Positions 1 through 7,730 of a DNA stretch of 16,787 bases are shown here, in pieces. The stretch is taken from the NCBI GenBank assembly GCA_045801465.1, contig JBJMSU010000212.1, positions 1 to 16,787 of the forward strand, written 5' to 3'. The translations under genes were made by a program, and so were the position numbers. Below the pieces are notes generated by a model that searched no databases, had not been told where the DNA came from, and was given only the letters and a program-made list of their open reading frames with translations. Position 1 is the stretch's first letter. The number at the start of each line of letters is the position of its first letter. The DNA comes from DATFWC01 sp045801465 (GTDB lineage Bacteria; Pseudomonadota; Alphaproteobacteria; Rhizobiales; Xanthobacteraceae).

Positions 1-322
1 TGCGCTGCATGATCCGCTCATGCTCGGCCTGGAGCTCGACGAGCGGCGGAACCGACGCAATTGCCGCAATGACCGCGCGTGGCCGGCGGCCGCCGAACGA
101 GGACACGCCGTCGAAGCGCAACGCGAAGCCACGCCGTTTGAGCTGGCCCAGCATGAAGGCGACTTCGCGTGCCGCCGCGTCGTCGATGTCGCCGATGAAG
201 CGCAGGGTGACGTGGTAGTTCTCGGGATCGATCCAACGCGCTCCGGGCAAGCCCCCCCGCAGCATCGCCAGCGCCTCGGCAACCTCACGCGGGATCTCGA
301 GTCCGGTGAACAGGCGCGGCAT
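1..322 (-). CDS. thpR: RNA 2',3'-cyclic phosphodiesterase, N-terminal part (runs off left edge)
   Basis: The minus-strand frame from the ATG at 320-322 stays open to the window edge (107 codons), so the C-terminal part is missing. The protein begins MPRLFTGLEIP and carries WIDPENYHVTLRFIGD, which contains the first HxTx motif (H37, T39) of the 2H phosphoesterase (LigT/ThpR) superfamily. A second HxTx motif is expected beyond the edge, about 80-90 residues on. The family opens 2',3'-cyclic phosphate ends of RNA in the cytoplasm; older annotations call it 2'-5' RNA ligase. The start is set by the family-typical N-terminus, in which R3, F5 and the G-L-E-I-P segment lie on the first beta strand. 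It lies downstream of tesA on the same strand, 180 bp away, with a degenerate repeat between them, so co-transcription is possible but not shown. Family assignment is confident; the biological role in this organism is inferred. Confidence 0.88.
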   Translation of the reverse strand, partial: MPRLFTGLEIPREVAEALAMLRGGLPGARWIDPENYHVTLRFIGDIDDAAAREVAFMLGQLKRRGFALRFDGVSSFGGRRPRAVIAAIASVPPLVELQAEHERIMQR

Positions 323-343
323 CGATGTCTCTGTGAGGGTCGG

Positions 344-435
344 CTCGTGCCGCCGATTTGAAGTTCCTGCAGGGGTTGCGGCGTCGTGTGAGGGGGTGCT
401 GCGATGTATCACAAACTTCGGAAGCGGGGCACCAG
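344..435 (+). repeat. Dispersed twin-palindrome repeat, copy 1 (internally deleted)
   Basis: This 92-bp stretch matches the left quarter of the element at 14168-14333 (GTGCCGCCGATTTGAAGTTC, then a GCAG-type loop) joined directly to the last part of its second palindrome (GTGTGAGGGGGTGCTG, then ACTTCGGAAGCGGGGCAC). The inner arms of both hairpins and the AT-rich linker are missing. The junction falls where the intact copy has TCGTATAGG in loop 1 and TCGTGTGAGG in hairpin 2, so deletion between short similar sequences is likely. The ends are degraded (CTCG and CCAG instead of CTAG). It lies between tesA and thpR, both on the minus strand. Confidence 0.85.
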
Positions 436-502
436 CCACTGCGGGCACTGCCGAAGTAGCACGCGCAGATTCGCCTCGGCAACCGCCGCCGACGGGCTTC
501 GC

Positions 503-1168
503 TTACGGCGCTCGCTTCGCCTTCACCCGTGCCACCAGCTCCTCGGCCTTTGGCAGGATGCGGCGGACGATGGCCTCAACGCCCCCGGCGGTCGGGTGAA
601 GGCCGTCGGGCTGGTTGAGGGCACGGTCGGCGGCGACCCCGTCGAGGAAGAACGGGTCGAACACGACGTCGTGCGCCGCCGCGAGCGTCGGGAAGACTGC
701 ATCGAAGGCACGGACGTAATCGGCCCCCATGTTTGGCGGCGCGCGCATCCCGGTGAGCAGCACCGCGATGTGCCGCTCTCCGAGGCGGCGCAGGATCGCG
801 TCGAGGGCAGATCGTGTGACCGCAGGATCGACCCCGCGCAGGGCGTCGTTGGCGCCGAGCTCCACGATGACCGCGTGAGTGCCCTCCGGCACTGACCAGT
901 CGAGCCGTGCCAGCCCGCCGGACACGGTATCGCCGGACACCCCCGCATTGGTGACCTCGACGGCGAGGCCGCGCGCCCTGAGGGCAGCTTCGAGCCGGGC
1001 CGGAAACGTCGCCTCCGGCGGCAGCCCGAACCCGGCGGTGAGCGAGTCGCCAAGCGCGACGATCCTGACCGGCGCATCGGCCGCCAGCACCGGCTGCATG
1101 CGCGACGCGAATGCCGCGCACCCGATCGTGACCGCCACGAGTGGTGCAATGGTCTGGACCAGGAGCAT
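503..1168 (-). CDS. tesA: GDSL-family arylesterase / acyl-CoA thioesterase I
   Basis: A 221-residue SGNH/GDSL hydrolase that cleaves thioesters or esters of long acyl chains, usually in the periplasm. A hydrophobic N-terminus ending near QPVLAADA (about residues 1-30) looks like a Sec signal peptide. Block I is ALGDSLTAG with nucleophile S42; the block II glycine is in the NAGVSGDT segment near residue 77; block III is GAND (105-108, N107 in the oxyanion hole); block V is DGLH with catalytic D188 and H191. All catalytic residues are present and the length is normal for TesA. The ATG at 1166-1168 is chosen because it gives a complete signal peptide. The gene is divergent from ybbA with about 43 bp between the two starts, so promoters must overlap or lie inside coding sequence. 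The same tesA | ybbA-ybbP layout is found in E. coli, which supports functional linkage. True substrate is unknown. Confidence 0.93.
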   Translation of the reverse strand: MLLVQTIAPLVAVTIGCAAFASRMQPVLAADAPVRIVALGDSLTAGFGLPPEATFPARLEAALRARGLAVEVTNAGVSGDTVSGGLARLDWSVPEGTHAVIVELGANDALRGVDPAVTRSALDAILRRLGERHIAVLLTGMRAPPNMGADYVRAFDAVFPTLAAAHDVVFDPFFLDGVAADRALNQPDGLHPTAGGVEAIVRRILPKAEELVARVKAKRAP

Positions 1169-1211
1169 GGCTTTCCTTAATCAGCGGAGCGGGCGCGACG
1201 AAAGAAGGTGC

Positions 1212-1925
1212 ATGAACGACATTTCACGGGGCCCCGACCGCGCGCCGGCCATTGCGCTTGCCGGCGTCAATCTTTCGCTCGGGCGCGGCGCGGCGCGCGT
1301 ACATATCCTCAAAGACATCGATCTGCATATAGGCCGGGGCGCGGCGGTGGGTCTCACCGGACCGTCCGGCTCCGGCAAGTCGACCTTGCTCATGGTGATG
1401 GCGGGGCTCGAGCGGCCGGATACCGGCAGGGTCACCATCGCCGGCCACGATCTCGGGTCCTTGAGCGAGGATGCGCTCGCGCGCTTTCGCGGCCGCCATG
1501 TGGGCATCGTTTTCCAATCCTTCCACCTGATCCCGACCATGACGGCGCTCGAGAACGTCGCCGTGCCGCTCGAGTTCGCCGGCATCGGCACCGCCTTCGA
1601 GCGCGCCGCACGAGAGCTCGAGCTCGTCGGCCTGTCGGATCGGCTCCACCACTACCCGGCGGAGCTCTCGGGCGGCGAGCAGCAGCGGGTCGCGCTTGCT
1701 CGCGCGCTTGCGCCCAATCCCGAGATCCTGATCGCCGACGAGCCGACTGGCAATCTCGACGAGGCCACCGGCAAGCAGATCATCGACCTCATGTTCGCCG
1801 GCCACGCCCGCCGCGACACCACGCTCGTGCTCGTTACCCATGATGCCGAGCTCGCCGCCCGCTGCGACCGCGTCGTGCGGCTGCGCTCGGGCCGGATCGA
1901 GACCGCCCGCGAGGTGAGCGCATGA
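1212..1925 (+). CDS. ybbA: ABC transporter ATP-binding protein, YbbA type
   Basis: A 237-residue cytoplasmic ABC ATPase of the LolD/MacB-like class. Visible motifs are Walker A GPSGSGKST (50-58), Q-loop Q102 in VFQSFHLIP, signature LSGGEQQ (152-158), Walker B ILIADEP (172-178), the D-loop NLDE just after it, and the H-loop histidine H210 in LVTHD. The ATG at 1212 is chosen over a longer upstream frame because AAGAAGG lies just before it and because the upstream frame runs antisense through tesA. The stop overlaps the start of the next gene (ATGA), typical of translational coupling. It should pair with the FtsX-type permease encoded downstream. In E. coli the pair is linked to TesA, so handling of acyl or other hydrophobic compounds is a reasonable inference rather than a demonstrated role here. 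Confidence 0.93.
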   Translation: MNDISRGPDRAPAIALAGVNLSLGRGAARVHILKDIDLHIGRGAAVGLTGPSGSGKSTLLMVMAGLERPDTGRVTIAGHDLGSLSEDALARFRGRHVGIVFQSFHLIPTMTALENVAVPLEFAGIGTAFERAARELELVGLSDRLHHYPAELSGGEQQRVALARALAPNPEILIADEPTGNLDEATGKQIIDLMFAGHARRDTTLVLVTHDAELAARCDRVVRLRSGRIETAREVSA

Positions 1926-4462
1926 GGCCGGCGTTGGTGCTCCGCCTCGCGCTGCGCGAACTGCGCGCCGGCATCGCCGGGTTCCGCGTCTTTCTCGCCT
2001 GCATCGCGCTCGGCGTGATGGCGATCGCCGGCGTGAGCTCGCTGGCGCAGAGTCTCACCGATGGGCTCGCGCGCGATGGCAGCGTCATTCTCGGCGCCGA
2101 CGTGTCGTTCTCGCTCATTCATCGTGAAGCAAGCCCGGAGGAACGGTCGTTCCTGGCGCGCAACGGGCGGCTTTCGGTGGCGGCGACGATGCGCGCCATG
2201 GCGCGCGCCGCCGACGCGCGCGCAAGCCTGGTCGAGATCAAGGCGGTCGACGACGCCTATCCGCTTTACGGCCAGGTGCTGCTCGAGCCTGCGGCGAATC
2301 TCGCAGCGGCGCTGGCGCGGCACGACGGCATCTACGGTGCGGTGGCCGACGAGGCACTGTTCGCGCGCCTCGACCTTGCACCCGGCGCACGGCTCAAGAT
2401 TGGCGACGCCGAGGTGGAAATCCGCGCTCCGCTCAAGAACGAGCCGGACAAGCTGGCGGGCGGGATCGGATTTGGTCCTCGGCTCCTGATGAGCGAGGCG
2501 GCGCTGCGCGCGACCGGCTTGTTGCAACCGGGAAGCCTGGTGCGCTGGCATTACCGGCTGCGACTTGGCGGCAGCGACGGCAGCGGCCGTGCGGCCGATG
2601 CCGTCGTGCAGGCCGCCCGGACCGCCTTCCCGGGCGCCGGCTGGGATATCCGCACCCGCTCCAATGCCTCGCCGCAGCTCGAGCGCAATATCGAGCGGTT
2701 CGCTCAGTTTCTTACGATCGTCGGGCTGACCGCCCTCATGGTCGGCGGCATCGGCGTTGCGAACGCCGTGAAGGGCCACCTCGACCGCAAGCGCGATGTC
2801 ATCGCCACGATGAAGTCGCTCGGCGCCACGGGCGGGAGCGTGTTCGCGATCTATCTCACGCAAGTGCTGGTGCTTGCCTTCACCGGCAGCCTGATCGGCT
2901 TGAGCATCGGGGCCGGCGTGCCTTTCCTGATCGCCTGGGGTTTCGGGAGCATCATTCCGGTGCCGATCGCGCCCGCACTGCAGCCGGATGAGCTGGCGCT
3001 CGCGTTGCTGTACGGCCTCGTCACCGCGCTGGCATTTGCCCTATGGCCGCTCGGACGCGTCCACGACGTGCCGCCCGCCGCATTGTTCCGCGACGAAGTA
3101 GCGCCAGGACGCCGCCTGCCACGCAAGCGCTACATGGCGGCAACCGCCGCCGCCATCGCGCTGCTCGCCGCACTGGCGGTGCTGCTCGCCTATGACCGGC
3201 GCATCGCCATGATCTTCGTCGGCTCCGCCGTGGCCGTGTTCGTCGGCTTGCGGGTCGTTGCCGCCGTGGTGATGCTCGCCGCGCGACGCGTACCGCGGCC
3301 GCGATCGACCACCCTGCGGCTTGCCGTCGCCAATATCCATCGGCCTGGCGCACTCACGCCCACGGTCGTGCTCTCGCTCGGACTCGGGCTCGCGGTGCTC
3401 GTCACCGTGACCTTGATCGAAGGCAATCTGCGCCACCAGCTCAGCGCCGCGCTGCCGCAGCGCGCGCCTTCGTTCTTTTTCGTCGACATCCAGGCTGGCG
3501 ACGGAGACCGTTTCGACGCCTTCGTGCGCGAACGCGCCCCCACCGCAATGCTCGACCGGGTGCCGATGCTGCGCGGCCGCATTGTCGCCGCCAATGGGGT
3601 CAAGGCCGAAGACCTCAAGCCCAATGTCAACGCCGCCTGGGTGCTGCAGAGCGACCGCGGCATCACCTATTCCGGCGTGGTCCCCCAGGGCTCGCGCGTG
3701 ATTGAAGGCCAATGGTGGCCGCCCGACGATCAAGGCCCGCCGCTGGTTTCGATGGAGAAACGAATCGCCGATGGGCTTGGCCTCGGTCTCGGCGACGAGA
3801 TTATCGTGAACGTCCTCGGTCGCAACATCGCGGCGCGCATCGCGAACCTGCGTGTGCTCGACTGGCAAAGCCTCGGCATCAATTTCGTTCTGGTCTACTC
3901 CCCGGGCACGTTCAGGGGCGCGCCGCATACCGACCTCGCGACCCTCACCTATCCGCATGGCAGCACTGCTGCAGAGGAGACGACGCTGCTCAAAGCGGTC
4001 GCTGAGGCCTTTCCGGCGGTCACGACGGTACGCGTAAAGGATGCGCTCGAGGCGCTCTCCAGTATCGTCTCGAAACTCGTGCTCGCGATCCGTGGCGCCA
4101 GCCTGATCACCATTATGGCCGCTATCCTGGTTCTCGGCGGCGCCCTGGCAGCCGGCCATCGCCACCGCGTTTACGATGCCGTGGTGCTCAAGACGGTGGG
4201 AGCCACGCGCGGTCGGCTATTGGCGGCTTACGCGGTCGAATACGTGCTGCTTGGGCTGGCGACCGGGCTGTTCGGGGTGGCTGCCGGGTCGATCGCGGCC
4301 GCCATGATCGTCAGCCGGGTCATGAACTTCCCGTTCGTGTGGCTGCCCGGGCCGGCCTTGCTGGCCGCCCTGGCCGCGCTCGGGCTGACGCTGGTCTTCG
4401 GGCTGGTCGGCACCTTTACGGCACTGGGACAAAAGCCCGCAGCGGTGCTCAGGAATCTCTAG
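1922..4462 (+). CDS. ybbP: ABC transporter permease, YbbP type (FtsX-like, two repeats)
   Basis: An 846-residue inner-membrane permease of the type VII/MacB-FtsX class. A first membrane helix at about 21-42 is followed by a periplasmic domain (about 45-255). A four-helix-like FtsX core follows (about 262-284, 308-340, 357-377), then a second block of helices (about 405-424, 427-455, 481-500). A second large periplasmic domain covers about 505-720, and there is a final FtsX core (about 725-748, 772-800, 815-837). This two-fold repeat and about ten helices match YbbP. The segments HLDRKRDVIATMKSLGA and RHRVYDAVVLKTVGATRGR are the paired coupling-helix motifs that contact the ATPase. The ATG overlaps the ybbA stop by four bases. 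No mechanism or substrate can be read from sequence; membrane remodelling or lipid extraction together with TesA is an inference from synteny. Confidence 0.92.
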   Translation: MRPALVLRLALRELRAGIAGFRVFLACIALGVMAIAGVSSLAQSLTDGLARDGSVILGADVSFSLIHREASPEERSFLARNGRLSVAATMRAMARAADARASLVEIKAVDDAYPLYGQVLLEPAANLAAALARHDGIYGAVADEALFARLDLAPGARLKIGDAEVEIRAPLKNEPDKLAGGIGFGPRLLMSEAALRATGLLQPGSLVRWHYRLRLGGSDGSGRAADAVVQAARTAFPGAGWDIRTRSNASPQLERNIERFAQFLTIVGLTALMVGGIGVANAVKGHLDRKRDVIATMKSLGATGGSVFAIYLTQVLVLAFTGSLIGLSIGAGVPFLIAWGFGSIIPVPIAPALQPDELALALLYGLVTALAFALWPLGRVHDVPPAALFRDEVAPGRRLPRKRYMAATAAAIALLAALAVLLAYDRRIAMIFVGSAVAVFVGLRVVAAVVMLAARRVPRPRSTTLRLAVANIHRPGALTPTVVLSLGLGLAVLVTVTLIEGNLRHQLSAALPQRAPSFFFVDIQAGDGDRFDAFVRERAPTAMLDRVPMLRGRIVAANGVKAEDLKPNVNAAWVLQSDRGITYSGVVPQGSRVIEGQWWPPDDQGPPLVSMEKRIADGLGLGLGDEIIVNVLGRNIAARIANLRVLDWQSLGINFVLVYSPGTFRGAPHTDLATLTYPHGSTAAEETTLLKAVAEAFPAVTTVRVKDALEALSSIVSKLVLAIRGASLITIMAAILVLGGALAAGHRHRVYDAVVLKTVGATRGRLLAAYAVEYVLLGLATGLFGVAAGSIAAAMIVSRVMNFPFVWLPGPALLAALAALGLTLVFGLVGTFTALGQKPAAVLRNL

Positions 4463-4667
4463 TTTGACGATTGCTTCCGGCTATTTGCGACATTCCGCCG
4501 CGCAAACCGAGGCAATCGGACCCCGGCCATAGCAGTTTCCTAACGTTGACATAGGCCTGCGACACCGCCGGCCTTGTTGCCGCCGCGCCTTTTGATCATA
4601 TTCGCGGGCGAGCCGATGCGGGGGCGACAACCGCGTGCGGCGTAAGGGAACAGACGAGGTTTCGATC

Positions 4668-5483
4668 ATGTCAGACTTTGATCGCAACGTCGCAGCTGCG
4701 GATTACGGCCGGCCCCTGACGCGGGCCGAAGCTGCCGTCGTCGACGCAGGCCTGCGCGCCTACATGCTGCGCATCTACAATTACATGGTGCTCGGCCTTG
4801 CCATTACCGGCTTCGCCGCGCTTGGCGCCTATATGCTGTCGGTGACGGGCGATCCGGCGAGCGCCGTGCGCGGCGCCACCGGCGGCGCCGCGGCGCTGCG
4901 CAACGGCGTCTATCTGACGCCGATTGGGTATGCGCTGTTCGTGAGCCCGCTGAAATGGGCCATCATCCTGGCGCCGCTCGCGCTCGTGTTCTTCCTGAGC
5001 TTCCGCATCGAGAAGATGCGGCCCGCCACGGCCCAGATCACGTTCTGGATCTATGCCGCGATAGTCGGCATCTCGCTTGGCGTCATATTTCTCGTCTACA
5101 CCCACACCTCCGTCGTGCGGGTATTCTTCATCACCGCGGCGTCCTTCGGCGCGTTGAGCCTGTGGGGATATACGACGCAGCGCGACCTGAGCGGGATGGG
5201 CTCGTTTCTGATCATGGGCCTGTTCGGCATCATCATCGCCTCGCTCGTTAACATCTTCCTGGCGAGCACGGCACTGCAATGGGTCATTTCGGTGCTCGGT
5301 GTGCTGATCTTCGCCGGTCTCACCGCCTGGGATACGCAACGGCTCAAGAGCGAGTACATCTACGGGTCGATGGAAGGCGATGTGCTGGAGCGCTCTGCCA
5401 TCATGGGCGCGCTCGCGCTCTATCTCGACTTCCTCAACCTGTTCACTTTCCTGCTGCAGCTCATGGGCTCGCGGGAAGAGTAG
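4668..5483 (+). CDS. Bax inhibitor-1 / YccA family membrane protein, paralogue A
   Basis: A 271-residue polytopic inner-membrane protein of the Bax inhibitor-1 (TMBIM, UPF0005) family. Seven hydrophobic segments are seen at about 38-58, 96-112, 124-143, 147-167, 176-199, 203-222 and 243-265. The family signature GLTAWDTQ is at 217-224 and the conserved aspartate of YLDF is at 254. Bacterial members such as YetJ are pH-dependent calcium leak channels and YccA modulates FtsH; which role applies here is not known. The start MSDFDRN at 4668 is preferred over an upstream ATG at 4635 because the neighbouring paralogue begins with the same MSDFDRN and because GAGG lies about ten bases before it. A hydrophilic Gly/Ala-rich insert (about 60-80) between helices 1 and 2 is longer than in paralogue B. 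Confidence 0.9.
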   Translation: MSDFDRNVAAADYGRPLTRAEAAVVDAGLRAYMLRIYNYMVLGLAITGFAALGAYMLSVTGDPASAVRGATGGAAALRNGVYLTPIGYALFVSPLKWAIILAPLALVFFLSFRIEKMRPATAQITFWIYAAIVGISLGVIFLVYTHTSVVRVFFITAASFGALSLWGYTTQRDLSGMGSFLIMGLFGIIIASLVNIFLASTALQWVISVLGVLIFAGLTAWDTQRLKSEYIYGSMEGDVLERSAIMGALALYLDFLNLFTFLLQLMGSREE

Positions 5484-5505
5484 GTTCACCTCCACACTGA
5501 GCGGT

Positions 5506-5544
5506 CGCCGACCTCGGTCTTGCCGACGTCGGCGGCTTTCCTTT
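5506..5544 (+). terminator. Possible terminator after first Bax inhibitor-1 gene
   Basis: CGCCGAC (5506-5512) pairs with GTCGGCG (5528-5534), with a smaller CGG/CCG stem nested in the loop. The hairpin starts 23 bp after the stop codon and is followed by the pyrimidine-rich GCTTTCCTTTG. The T-tract is interrupted, so termination may be partial. It would allow separate control of the two paralogues, or read-through between them. Confidence 0.35.
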
Positions 5545-5747
5545 GCGAACGGCGCGCCCGCGAGGATCGGGTGCTATCGTGCATCCACAATTGCCGGTCC
5601 GATGCGTCCGGCAGCCGCATCCCGTTAACCATCCTTGCCATCTGGCGCCCGGCACGCTTCCGCATTAGATTCCCGCGGCGGGCGATTTGCGGCTTTCGCC
5701 GCGACGCCACGGCGCCCGGAGCTCTCGCCGGGACACAGGAGGTTTCC

Positions 5748-6506
5748 ATGTCCGACTTCGACCGCAATTATGCGGCCAGCACGCGCGGATACGCCCCCGA
5801 CCGCGCGGTGATCGATGCGGGCCTGCGCGCCCACATGATTCGCGTCTACAACTACATGGCCATTGGCGTGGCGCTGACCGGCCTCGTCGCTTGGTTCACC
5901 TTCCAGGCTGCCGCGACGACCACGGCGGCGGGCGGCCTCGTGCTGACGCCGCTCGGCCAGACCCTGTTCAACAGCCCGCTGATCTGGGTGCTGATGCTGG
6001 CTCCGCTGGCGCTCGTCTTCGTGCTCAGCCTCGGCATCAACCGCTTGTCGGCGCCGGCCGCGCAGGCGCTGTTCTTCGTCTACGCCGCCCTGCTCGGCCT
6101 CTCGCTCTCGACCATCTTCGTGGCGTTCACCGAGACCTCGATCACGCGCGTGTTCTTCATCTCGGCGGCAGCGTTCGGCGGCTTGAGCCTGTGGGGCTAC
6201 ACCACCCAGCGCGATCTCACCGGCATGGGCTCGTTCCTGATCATGGGCCTGATCGGCATCATCATCGCGAGCCTGGTCAACATCTTCCTCAAATCGAGCG
6301 GGCTCGACTGGATCATCTCGGTGATCGGCGTCATCGTGTTCGCCGGGCTCACCGCCTGGGACACGCAGAAGATCAAGGAGATGTACAGCCCGATGGATGA
6401 CGGCACCATCGCCGGCCGCAAGGCCGTCATGGGTGCGCTGTCGCTCTATCTCGACTTCATCAACTTGTTCCTGATGCTGCTGCGCCTGTTCGGCGACCGT
6501 CGCTGA
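5748..6506 (+). CDS. Bax inhibitor-1 / YccA family membrane protein, paralogue B
   Basis: A 252-residue paralogue of the preceding gene, in tandem with 264 bp between them. It starts MSDFDRNYAA and has the same seven-helix plan; GLTAWDTQ is at 200-207 and YLDF at 234-237. Similarity to paralogue A is strongest from about residue 134 (RVFFISAAAFGGLSLWGYTT onward, through helices 4-6), and weak in the loop between helices 1 and 2. The start at 5748 has a near-consensus AGGAGG at 5737-5742, five bases before the ATG, which overrides an upstream in-frame ATG at 5520 lying in non-conserved sequence. A strong intrinsic terminator follows 25 bp after the stop. Like paralogue A, a calcium-leak or stress-modulating membrane function is a family inference only. 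The better ribosome site suggests it may be the more highly translated copy. Confidence 0.9.
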   Translation: MSDFDRNYAASTRGYAPDRAVIDAGLRAHMIRVYNYMAIGVALTGLVAWFTFQAAATTTAAGGLVLTPLGQTLFNSPLIWVLMLAPLALVFVLSLGINRLSAPAAQALFFVYAALLGLSLSTIFVAFTETSITRVFFISAAAFGGLSLWGYTTQRDLTGMGSFLIMGLIGIIIASLVNIFLKSSGLDWIISVIGVIVFAGLTAWDTQKIKEMYSPMDDGTIAGRKAVMGALSLYLDFINLFLMLLRLFGDRR

Positions 6507-6531
6507 GCAACAGCAGAGTGCCCGCGGTTGT

Positions 6532-6560
6532 GCGCCCGGCTCCGCGCCGGGCGCTTTTTT
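6532..6560 (+). terminator. Intrinsic terminator after second Bax inhibitor-1 gene
   Basis: A perfect nine-base stem, GCGCCCGGC (6532-6540) and GCCGGGCGC (6546-6554), with loop TCCGC, is followed directly by six T residues (6555-6560). This is a classic Rho-independent terminator for the plus strand. It insulates the next gene, whose start is 20 bp further on. Confidence 0.93.
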
Positions 6561-6579
6561 GTGACCTTCGCGTCAGGCC

Positions 6580-7101
6580 ATGGCTACCGTAACGGTCCGT
6601 CCCGCCACGGCGCATGACATCGCTGCGATCACCCGCATTTATCGCCACGCGGTCCTGCACGGCACTGCATCATTCGAGATCGAGCCACCGGAGGAAGCCG
6701 AGATGGGCGCTCGCCAGCAGCTCTTGCTGGACGGCGGCTATGCTTACCTGGTGGCGGAAACGGACCGCGTCGTGGGCTACGGCTACGCCGGGCCTTATCG
6801 TTTGCGCCCGGCCTATCGCTGGAGCGTGGAGGATTCGATCTATATCGCGCCGGATGCGCATCGCCGCGGCATCGGCCGCGCGTTGCTCACGCAGCTGATC
6901 GACGAATCCGAGCGCCGCGGCTTTCGCCAGATGATCGCCGTGATCGGCGATACGCAGAATGTCGCGTCGATCGAATTGCATCGGGCGCTCGGCTTCCGCC
7001 ACGTCGGCACGTTCGCGGCGGTCGGCTTCAAGCACGGCCGCTGGCTCGACAGCGTGCTCATGCAGCGCTCGCTCGGCGTCGGCGACGCCGCGGTGCCGTA
7101 A
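6580..7101 (+). CDS. GNAT N-acetyltransferase, phosphinothricin/L-amino acid acetyltransferase type
   Basis: A 173-residue cytoplasmic GNAT enzyme that transfers acetyl from acetyl-CoA to an amino group. The N-terminus RPATAHDIAAITRIYRHAV followed by TASFE is typical of the Pat/Bar/MnaT group (phosphinothricin, methionine sulfone and related amino-acid analogues). The acetyl-CoA motif A is HRRGIGRALL (94-103; R96-G-I-G99 pyrophosphate loop), preceded by the V-E-D-S-I-Y-I strand where E84 is a likely catalytic base. The C-terminal ASIELHRALGFRHVGTF and GRWLDSVLMQR blocks are also diagnostic. The length is normal for the group. The ATG at 6580 is only weakly supported by a ribosome site (GTCAGG). 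It follows the terminator of the Bax-inhibitor genes and so must have its own promoter, possibly overlapping that terminator. It is convergent with the DUF2794 gene. Substrate cannot be read from sequence. Confidence 0.88.
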   Translation: MATVTVRPATAHDIAAITRIYRHAVLHGTASFEIEPPEEAEMGARQQLLLDGGYAYLVAETDRVVGYGYAGPYRLRPAYRWSVEDSIYIAPDAHRRGIGRALLTQLIDESERRGFRQMIAVIGDTQNVASIELHRALGFRHVGTFAAVGFKHGRWLDSVLMQRSLGVGDAAVP

Positions 7102-7138
7102 CCGTTATCGCGAATGCGCCGAGCCGCGATGAGAAAGC

Positions 7139-7513
7139 TCAATTCACCACGACGCTCAGCGACCGGTCGAGCACGCGCAGCACGCGCTCGAGCTCATGGC
7201 CGCGCCTGATGATAAGGCCCGTCACCGACACGATACTGTAGGCGCCCTGACGGCGGGCGAGCTTGGGATTCTTCTCGATGCGATAGATCGGCATTTCCGA
7301 GGATCGGCGGAACACCGAGAACACCGCGCGATCCTTGAGGAAATCGATGGCATAGTCGCGCCATTCGCCGGCGGCGACCTTGCGGCCATAGAGGTTAAGG
7401 ATGCGGTCGAGCTCACGCCGGCTGAAGGTCACCTGGTTGCGGGGGGCGAGAGATGCCTGAGTCTCGCCCCCACGCAACTCGCTGGGTTCGATTTCGCTTG
7501 GCCCGAAGGTCAT
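7139..7513 (-). CDS. DUF2794 family protein
   Basis: A 124-residue small, soluble protein. The core LYGRKVAAGEWRDYAIDFL, followed by AVFSVFRRSSEMPIYRIEKN, PKLARRQGAYS and RGHELERVLRVL, is the pattern of DUF2794, a family of unknown function widespread in Alphaproteobacteria. The first 25 residues are low in conservation-type motifs and acidic. There is no signal peptide or membrane segment. The ATG at 7511-7513 is well supported by AGGAGG on the minus strand (7519-7524 on the plus strand, complement CCTCCT). It is convergent with the acetyltransferase gene, only 37 bp apart. Its upstream side is the long non-coding stretch, which must contain its promoter. No function should be assigned. Confidence 0.88.
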   Translation of the reverse strand: MTFGPSEIEPSELRGGETQASLAPRNQVTFSRRELDRILNLYGRKVAAGEWRDYAIDFLKDRAVFSVFRRSSEMPIYRIEKNPKLARRQGAYSIVSVTGLIIRRGHELERVLRVLDRSLSVVVN

Positions 7514-7730
7514 GCGCGCCTCCTGTTCGTGGATCCTTCAGCCCATGATTGCTTCACCGACGGCGCACCGCAAGGGTCTCGCTGGTTCTCGCCTGGCCAA
7601 AAGTATTCGCCGTAACAATTCCGAACAGAACCAAGAATTCGCGGCAGAATTTGCTGAACATGCGAGGCACTGTCACGAATTCGTTAGGCGATTCACAACA
7701 ATGCCCTAATTCGGCCCAGCGCGCGCCAAG

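Noticed and set aside
1652..2863. 403-codon minus-strand open frame antisense to ybbA-ybbP
   Set aside because: No recognisable motif, and it crosses two overlapping real genes.
4546..4551. TTGACA upstream of the first Bax-inhibitor gene as a promoter
   Set aside because: The position 17 bases downstream reads CGGCCT, with no minus-10-like sequence at 16-18 bases, so it is not supported as a sigma-70 type promoter.
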